Source: Nissolia schottii
Lineage: Eukaryota > Streptophyta > Magnoliopsida > Fabales > Fabaceae
Reading direction: 5' to 3'
Assembly (NCBI GenBank): GCA_003254905.1
Contig: QANU01074788.1
Location: forward strand, 145,601-209,600
Length of the DNA: 64,000 bases
The position numbers and the translations under genes were made by a program. Shown here one piece after another: positions 57,327-64,000 of the stretch. Below the pieces are notes generated by a model that was not told the DNA's origin, did no database searches, and saw only the letters and a list, made by a program, of their open reading frames with translations. Numbering within the stretch: position 1 is the stretch's first letter; each line of letters opens with the position of its first letter.

Positions 57327-58830
57327 TGCAATGTTAAGTTTCATCTTGAATCAGAAAAATATTAGACACAGAAAAATAAGAGAGAAATACAAAGAAAATA
57401 TTGGAGGAGAATTGTTTGTTAATCTTATGTTTTATGTGTTGTTGAATACAAATGAGTCAACACCTATTTATAAGCTAGGCAGAGAATCAGGACAATAATG
57501 ACAAAATAAACTTAATAACAAACCGAATCAATCTAGAATCAATCTACATCAATCTACAATATAATCTATGATATTTAAGGATATTATAATATCTTAATAT
57601 ATTCTAACAGGATATTATAATATCTCAATATATTCTAGCACCTCACCTTAAGCTAAAGCTTATCTAGCTTTAAGCTTGCCACAATTAAATGGCTATAGTG
57701 TCTGCTTGAAAGTAAATGAGTCGTGTTTGCACGGAGACGGACGAGTTCATAGAAGTAACCACCAAAATTCCTGGTTTCAGATGTCTTCGACCTTCATTCG
57801 GGCCTCTTCAATCTTCCATCATCGTCACACATATGACTACAAATCAAGTCCCAACACGAGATCAATAACAAAGGCTTGACTACCATTTACTAGAAGCAAT
57901 TCCTATAAGCAACCACCGAAGTTCCTAGTTTCTCAAAGTCTTCGACTTTCACCTCTTTAATCTTCCTTCAATGTCACAATGACTAGTTGCAAATCAAAGC
58001 CACATGGCTACATTAACAAACTCAATTAGAATTTAATCACTGCTTAACCACCTTAAACTCTAAGGCAAAAGCTAAACAAAGCCACAAGGCAATGTCAAAA
58101 AACCCCATATTGGGGAACATCAATTTTTAATGTCAAATCAAGGAAAATGCTTAACCATACAAAAGCTAAATCTGAGGCTTAATCATGGAAGCATGAATCA
58201 AACTCTCACAACAGGCTATTCAAACTCTTAATCACTTCACTTGCAAGTGATCAAATATACATCACCTCTAATCATAACAACACACGACACTGCAGAGATA
58301 GCACTGGGTTAAGTTGCAGTGGAGTCATTTCGGTTTGTGTTACATACTAAACTTGCATCATGGCCCGTGTCATGGGTCGTGACACTCTCTAGAGTTGCAC
58401 GTGTCACTTGCTGAACTTGTGGTGGTAGATATATGAAGGACAAATGCCAAGGATGTAGGAATAATTATGGTTGTTGTATGGTAATTTAGGGATTGCAAAT
58501 ATGAGTTCAAAGGGAATCATGGCTTTGATACCATGTTAAGTTTCATCTTAAATCAGAAAAATATTAGAGATAGAAAATTAAGATAGAAAGACAAAACAAA
58601 TATTGGAGGAGAATCGTTTTTTAATCTTGTGTATTATGTATTGTTAAATACAAATGAGTCAACACCTATTTATAAGTTAGGTAGAGAATAAGGACAATAA
58701 TAACAAAATAAACTTAACAACAAACTAAGTCGATCTAAATTAATTTAGAGTATAATTTATGATATGTAGATGATGTTAATATATTTAGAGTATAATTTAT
58801 AATATCTTAATATATTCTAAGATGTTGCAA
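57327..58830 (-). mobile_element. small non-autonomous Ty1/copia element (TRIM/deletion derivative)
   Basis: A 5-bp direct repeat TGCAA (57,327-57,331; 58,826-58,830) bounds 1,494 bp. In minus orientation: 5' LTR 58,825-58,534; primer-binding site TGGTATCAAAGCC (complement of 58,521-58,533, initiator-Met tRNA type with one change); an 887-bp interior (58,533 down to 57,641) with no gag-pol; a purine tract TAAGGTGAGG; 3' LTR 57,640-57,332. Both LTRs carry TATAAATAGGTG (minus) and end in AACTTAACA. The LTRs are readily alignable but have many substitutions, so the insertion is old. The 5' LTR start has lost its TG. Confidence 0.88.
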
Positions 58831-59648
58831 ACTCCGCGGTTTTATAGTGGAGGAATACTCTTAGTTAGACAGAGTGTGGTGTTTGCAGGTGTAGATGATA
58901 TTTGAGAGCGGAGGTTGTTAGTTGTGATTTTCCATTAACCAATTCATGGAAACAACGATCTTGAAATTTATGATTATCACACTGTAAACAAGGTTCAGAA
59001 TAGAAACACATACCTGAATCCATATCGTGATTGAATCGTATTAACAGATTCTTTTCCCTTTTCTTCCTTTGATCCTTTCAACCCATTCTGATGGTGAGAA
59101 GAGCGTTTTCTATAGCAGACCTCAAACTCTAATGATTTCTGAATTCTTTGGAATCTTTGAACCCTTTTTTTTGTTTGAGTAACATCATCTTATTTATAAG
59201 GGAGAAGGGGTCAGTTTTACTAAAATACCCTCCACTAACTCTATCATCTTTTATAGAATTAATTGTCATTATCTTAATTCCCTTTTATTAGAGTTAGTAC
59301 CATTATAAGTTACATGGACCACATTATCAGGAGATCATTAAAATAATCTTACAGGTGTAGATGATGTTTGGGAGTGGAGGTAGCTCCTCATTGGTTTGTT
59401 GTAACTATTGATTGTTGATGGACGTTAATGGTGATATCTGGTGGAGGCTGGACAATGTGATGTTGCTCAAAAGCCATTGAATTTTATTGAATTGTGTTAT
59501 ATTTATGTCCGTTGTTCATGAATGTCGTTAAAATTTATTTTTGAACATTACCCGTAAGGGTAAATTGAAGGTGTGTGTTGAATTGGGGTTTAGGGTGGGG
59601 TGGTGGTGAATTGTGGCTTAGTGTGTCATTTAGAAAAGGGCACTTTTT
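58831..59648. other. intergenic, nothing recognised
   Basis: GC-balanced patches (58,850-58,940; 59,350-59,460) with repeated GTGTAGATGATGTTTGGGAG-like words at 58,890 and 59,355, a short diverged duplication. No coding region is recognised. Confidence 0.45.
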
Positions 59649-60161
59649 GGGGTTTTTTTTTTTACTTTTATATTGGTTTTCAAATGTTAATTTCTCATAA
59701 TATGAGCAGTGTAATAAAATTATGGATGTATGGTTTTTGAGACTGAAATCGCTACCCTCTATGGCAATTTCAGCCCCCTGAATTTTTTTTTTAAAAGAAG
59801 AGGCTAAAATCGCCACCTCCTATGGCGATTTCAAACCCCAAAATTTTTTTTTAAAAAAAAAGGCTGAAATCGCCACCTCCTATGACAATTTGAGACCCCG
59901 AAATTTTTTTTAAAAAAAAGGGGGCTGAAACCGCACTCCCTATAGCGATTTCAGACTCCAAATTTTTTTTTTAAAAGGGCTGAAATCGCCACCCTATGAC
60001 GGTTTCAGACCCCGAATTTTTTTTCTTTTCAAAATCCTGAAATCACCGCATGTATGGCGATTTCAGTCGTCTTCCCTATACATTTGTAATTTTTTGTCTC
60101 CAACCATATTTTCAGATTCTCCATACATCAAAACCATGAATATGTTAATACCCCACTTTTT
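59642..60161. mobile_element. hairpin-array element, copy E (6 modules, ~60-bp period)
   Basis: The element spans 59,649-60,154. Ends are GGGGTTTTTTTTTTTAC and, from the other strand, GGGGTATTAACATATTCATG. The 7-mer ACTTTTT flanks both sides (59,642-59,648; 60,155-60,161), though T-runs weaken this. Modules start at 59,741, 59,802, 59,862, 59,923, 59,978 and 60,036, each GGCTGAAATCGCC...GGCGATTTCAGACC or a variant, with T/A homopolymer spacers. The right subterminal (complement AAAATATGGTTGGAGAC, ACAAATGTATAGGG) matches copies A and B. Confidence 0.75.
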
Positions 60162-61859
60162 TTTTTTTTGTAAGAGACACATGATGACTAAAGGGCTTTT
60201 CTAACTGATAAAGTCATAAGATTTCTTTTGCACACTAAAGAAAAGCTAATGGGTTAATTTACCCACTTTTAAAATTTAGAGAATAAAATGCAGCACTGTT
60301 AGTTTTGGGATAAATTTTTTTTACTCTAATAAATAAATCACTAAAATAATAGAGACACACGTATATTTTGTGATATGTAATTAGGATCAATAAGTAAACA
60401 ATAGATATATTGAATATAAAGAATATTTTTAATTATAACACAACTAATATTTATAAAATATGTCATAAATATCATGATAATTAATTTTACTTAATACTGA
60501 TATCAAATACTAAAAGTTTTCAAATAAAATAAAATATTTTTAAAAGAATAGTATCTTAAAAATATAATTTTAAAATTTATAAAAAGTTATACACTAAACA
60601 CGATATTTGCACAAAAATGATATATCATAGACAAATAAGTGAGCCGTTCATATTCAAAGCAATTTTAGATGAATTAATTGAGATTTGAGTGATTAACATT
60701 CGTATTGTCAATTTCTGTGATTACTTACCTTTTCTGGAACAAGTACAAATTTTCCGTCTATTATTAATGCTGAATTAGTATTTGCAAGCAAATGGGTGAT
60801 GTGACCATGCAAGTAATGCGAACGCAAGCAAAGCAAGCAAGGATGAGTGTCGCAATCTGGACGCAACTGATCTCAAGGCTGCCAATGGATGAAAAAGCTG
60901 TCTGTCCATTCTTCAACTGGCAATCAGCATATCACAATTATGTAACAACCAAGTTGGAATCTATATATATATACACACTCATCCATTTTATGGCTAAACA
61001 ATAACAACCGAAATGGTGCATGCATGATTGAGGAACAACTAATTAAAGGGACGAACAATGGCTTATGAGAGGAATATCAGATACCATAATTAATAGAGAA
61101 ATTATTGGTTTGCTATAAATCTAACACATCATTCTCAGATACTCATAATAAAACAGATTTTTTTACTATTTTTATTGTGTGCCCCACAAAGAGTTTTTGA
61201 GTCTCACCAAGGAAGACACATTTTCATTGAAACAATAAAAGTGTGTCTTTCGCGTCATTTTTTTTAAGGTTCATAAGTTAGCATAAAAGTTGTTTACAAT
61301 GCATTCTCTTGGGTCCCTTTTTTTTTCTAATGTACAAAGATTAATTTAAATGTTGTCTTGAGATAGGACAATTTCAAAAAAAAAAATTGTCGCTAACATT
61401 CTCCAAACAAATTTTTATCTCTAATGTCTTTGCTTACTTTGTTAAATCAAGAATGAAACGCTACCTTCTAACAATTTTTTTAAATTATAAAATTTAATTT
61501 TGATATAATATTAGTATAAATTATTTTTATATAATTATGTAATTATATATTTTTATATCAAAAAAGTGTTGAGTCATATAGCAGAGCGAAAACACTAGCA
61601 AAGTTGTGACTGCGCATTCTCTAAGAAATATTGACGTGCGTCTTCCACCTCACCATTGTGCGCTTTACTCCCATCTCCATGCGTCTTACTCTTGCCCACT
61701 CATTCTGTGTGTCAACCATCACCTTGGTGCGGTCTCTAGTTTTTCATCATGTTATAGACCCAAGTGACGACATTGGGCCATAACCCAATGACCCAATTAA
61801 TTCCTCTAATGATCCACTGGACAAGCCTAAAAAGGAGCCTACTACAGCTAGGGAAACAA
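60162..61859. other. A/T-rich intergenic leading into the gypsy remnant
   Basis: No recognised gene. 61,590-61,780 is GC-balanced and could be the untranslated leader or an eroded gag start of the downstream retroelement, but no LTR or primer-binding site can be identified. Confidence 0.4.
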
Positions 61860-64000
61860 GAGCGACCCGAATGGTTGCATACTTGGAAGAATACATAACC
61901 TATCTGTCGTATTGTTTCATGAATAGCAAGGTCTTACCCAATTCACTTCCTCAAGTGCAAGGTCTAGCAAAACTACAGGAGGATAAGATTAATGATGCCA
62001 AAATCGATATTTTTCCTTTTTTGCACCACAACCACCACCAATCACGACCCTTTCCTTACAAAAAGAACCACCTTCCCATCCCATCAAATGCTTAAAACTG
62101 GCTAAAATGCAAGCTCGTCGTGAAAAAAAGGGATTTGTTACAACTGTGATGAGAAGTTTAGCCTTGACCATACATTCAAACCAAAGTTCTTTCTACTTGT
62201 GGCAAACACAATGGAGGAACCCTCTTCGGAAGATACTACACCACTCTAACTTGAGCTCACCATCCCTCCTTCACTAGAGAACCCAACCAAAACCAGCTTC
62301 CATGCTCTCACATGTAGTGCAATTCCACCCACCCTCTGTGTTAATGGCCTCATTAACTCTACCCCCGTGCAAGTCTTGATCGACGACAGAAGCACTCACA
62401 ACTTTGTGCTAAGATGAGTAACACACTTTCTCAATCTACCTACCACTAACATAAAGGATCTCCAGGTTCTCATGGGCAATGGCGAACATATTCCCTGCTA
62501 CCACATCTGCTCAGGCAGGACACTCTCCTTACAAGGAAATCCATTTGAGCTTGATTTGAATGTGATGTAGCTAAGCGGGGCTGATGCAATCCTTGGCATT
62601 TAATGGCTCAAAATGCTAGGGCATGTACTAACCGATTATGAGACTCTCACCATGAAATTCATATATATGGGCAAGATGATAACTTTAGAAGCTCCCTTAG
62701 AATCCCCCTGTAGAGATCTCCCGCCATCAAATTTGGAGGATTACTACAAACGAGACTGTTGTTGCTATCTTTCGTCTAAGAGGCATGTTTTTACCAAAGG
62801 ATCAACCTAGCCACAACACACTACCACGAAAAATGGTAACACTCTTCTTCCATTTCCAACACCTATTTAAGGAACCAACCACACTTCCATCTTCCCGAAC
62901 CACATATCACATTATACAACTCCTCCCAATTGCCCCACCTGTCAATGTCAAACCTTATAGATACACTCAATTCCAAAAAAAAAAAAAGATAAAGAGACAA
63001 ATCCAACGAATTCTTCAATAAGGGGTCATTCACCCTGGCACAAGCGATTTTTTGTCCCTCATCCTCTTGGTCAGCAAGAAGGATGGCTCTTGGCATTTTT
63101 GCGTCGATTGTAGTGCCCTCAACATGATTACTATAAAGGATTTCTTTCCCATTCTGATCATTAATGAACTCCTTGACAAGCTCACCCACGCTCTATGGTT
63201 CTCCAAACTTGATCTTTACTCAGGGTATCATCAAATAAGGATGCATCCACAAGAAGTTCATAAAATTGCCTTCTGCACTCATGAAGGATACTACAAGTTT
63301 TGTGTCATGCCTTTCGAATTGTGCAACACCCCTGCTGCCTTCTAAGCAACCTTGAACACTCAATTCAACCTTACCTATGTAAGTTTGTAATTATCTTTTT
63401 TGATGACATCCTTATTTATGGCAACACCATGATATACCATCTTTCTCATCTATCGTTGATTTTCCAACTGCTATCCAAGGATAACTTATCCCTTAAGATG
63501 TCAAAATGCTCATTCTATGAGGAACAAGTGGCCTACATAGGCCATATCATCACTCCCAAAGGTGTTGCACCAGATCCGAAGAAATTTTAAGCTATGATGA
63601 GTTGGCCACGACGCAAAGATGTCAAGGAATTGCGAGGGTTTTTGGGCCTCACGAGCTTCTACTACATATTCGTAAGAGGATATGCCACCATTGTGGAGCC
63701 TCTAACCAACCTCCTTAAGAAGGATGCGTTTTGTGGACAACACAAGCGAAAGCTACATTGGAATAATTGAAGCAATAAATGGCTGAAGCACCAGTATTAA
63801 TCCTTCCTAACTTTGAATAACCCTTCCTGCTATTTTTTTTTATGTGTTTGGTGTGGGAATAAGCGCAATATTGATGCAATCCAGGCACCTAATCACTTTT
63901 TTAGCAAGAAATTTTGTGACTGCCTTTAAGTTACTTCCACATACATTTAAGATCTCTATGCCCCCATAGCAACACTAAAAAATAAATGGACACACTATCT
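61860..64000 (+). pseudogene. degraded Ty3/gypsy retrotransposon gag-pol (runs off the window)
   Basis: Order gag, protease, reverse transcriptase, RNase H start. The gag end has a decayed zinc knuckle, CYNCDEKFSLDHTF at 62,136-62,177: the first two Cys remain, the last Cys is Phe. The protease site reads LIDDRSTHNF around 62,376, so the DGGS/DSGS motif is altered. RT spans about 62,950-63,590: KPYRY entry, SKKDGSWHFCVD near 63,070, FSKLDLYSGYHQI near 63,205, and FFDD active site at 63,396-63,407. A stop at 63,019-63,021, a frame change near 63,340 and a stop at about 63,588 break it. [17 protein letters not shown] connection follows near 63,625. RNase H (APVLILPNF) runs into a T-run at 63,832 where the catalytic acidic stretch should be. 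It is non-functional; integrase and LTRs are not in view. Confidence 0.9.

Noticed and set aside
59741-60068. CRISPR-like array: direct repeats with dyad symmetry at ~60-bp spacing
   Set aside because: Spacers are A/T homopolymers, not unique sequence, repeats are imperfect, there are no cas genes, and the context is a plant nuclear genome. It is treated as a hairpin-array element.

Overview
This window looks like nuclear DNA from a dicot plant, most probably a legume and plausibly Glycine or a close relative. It is strongly A/T-rich and gene-poor. It carries two intact intron-containing plant genes and is otherwise filled with MITEs, SINEs and LTR-retrotransposon pieces. The species is an inference from repeat style and gene families; no search was possible.

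Genes. (1) An Aux/IAA auxin co-repressor of the IAA8/IAA9/IAA27 type occupies about 14.6-19.9 kb on +. It has six coding exons giving 351 residues, with an EAR motif, a GWPPI/R degron and a PB1 region; a 5'-UTR intron is likely. (2) A RING-H2 plus von Willebrand A protein of the WAV3/EDA40 E3-ligase family lies at 42.19-44.40 kb on +, with two exons and 702 residues. It is unusually GC-rich for this window and has a MIDAS motif that has lost both serines. Both families have known links to auxin-dependent growth in Arabidopsis; their closeness here is not evidence of a functional pair.

Repeats. LTR elements: a ~3.8 kb LTR-like unit (28.37-32.14 kb), a SIRE/Maximus-type copia 3' LTR with its polypurine tract (55.18-56.97 kb), a small non-autonomous copia element with both LTRs, PBS, PPT and 5-bp target duplication (57.33-58.83 kb, minus), and a broken Ty3/gypsy gag-pol (61.86 kb to the right edge). 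DNA elements: four hAT-type MITEs with 8-bp target duplications (two perfect, two near-perfect), a longer diverged relative of the first of them at 40.4 kb without a convincing duplication, the left end of a further hAT-like element running into an assembly gap, two long-TIR (~250-300 bp arms) elements at 7.05-9.67 kb, several Stowaway-like and foldback MITEs, and three tRNA-derived SINEs, one nested inside a Stowaway MITE.

The most unusual signal is a family of five dispersed elements (6.74, 37.08, 37.85, 47.04 and 59.65 kb). Each is built from diverged terminal inverted repeats enclosing 2-6 short hairpin modules whose stems centre on TGAAATCG/CGATTTCA (or TGAATTCG in one copy). Modules are separated by poly-A/T spacers. 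The outer stem bases differ between modules but both arms change together. Three copies have flanking direct repeats of 7-12 bp. Two further loci (10.33 and 35.24 kb) show the same architecture with other stem sequences.

Assembly. One 269-base N gap follows a GC-rich minisatellite (38,811-39,079). Single Ns are at 11,678, 47,387 and 48,743. The last sits exactly between two nearly identical ~150 bp copies and looks like an unmerged contig join.
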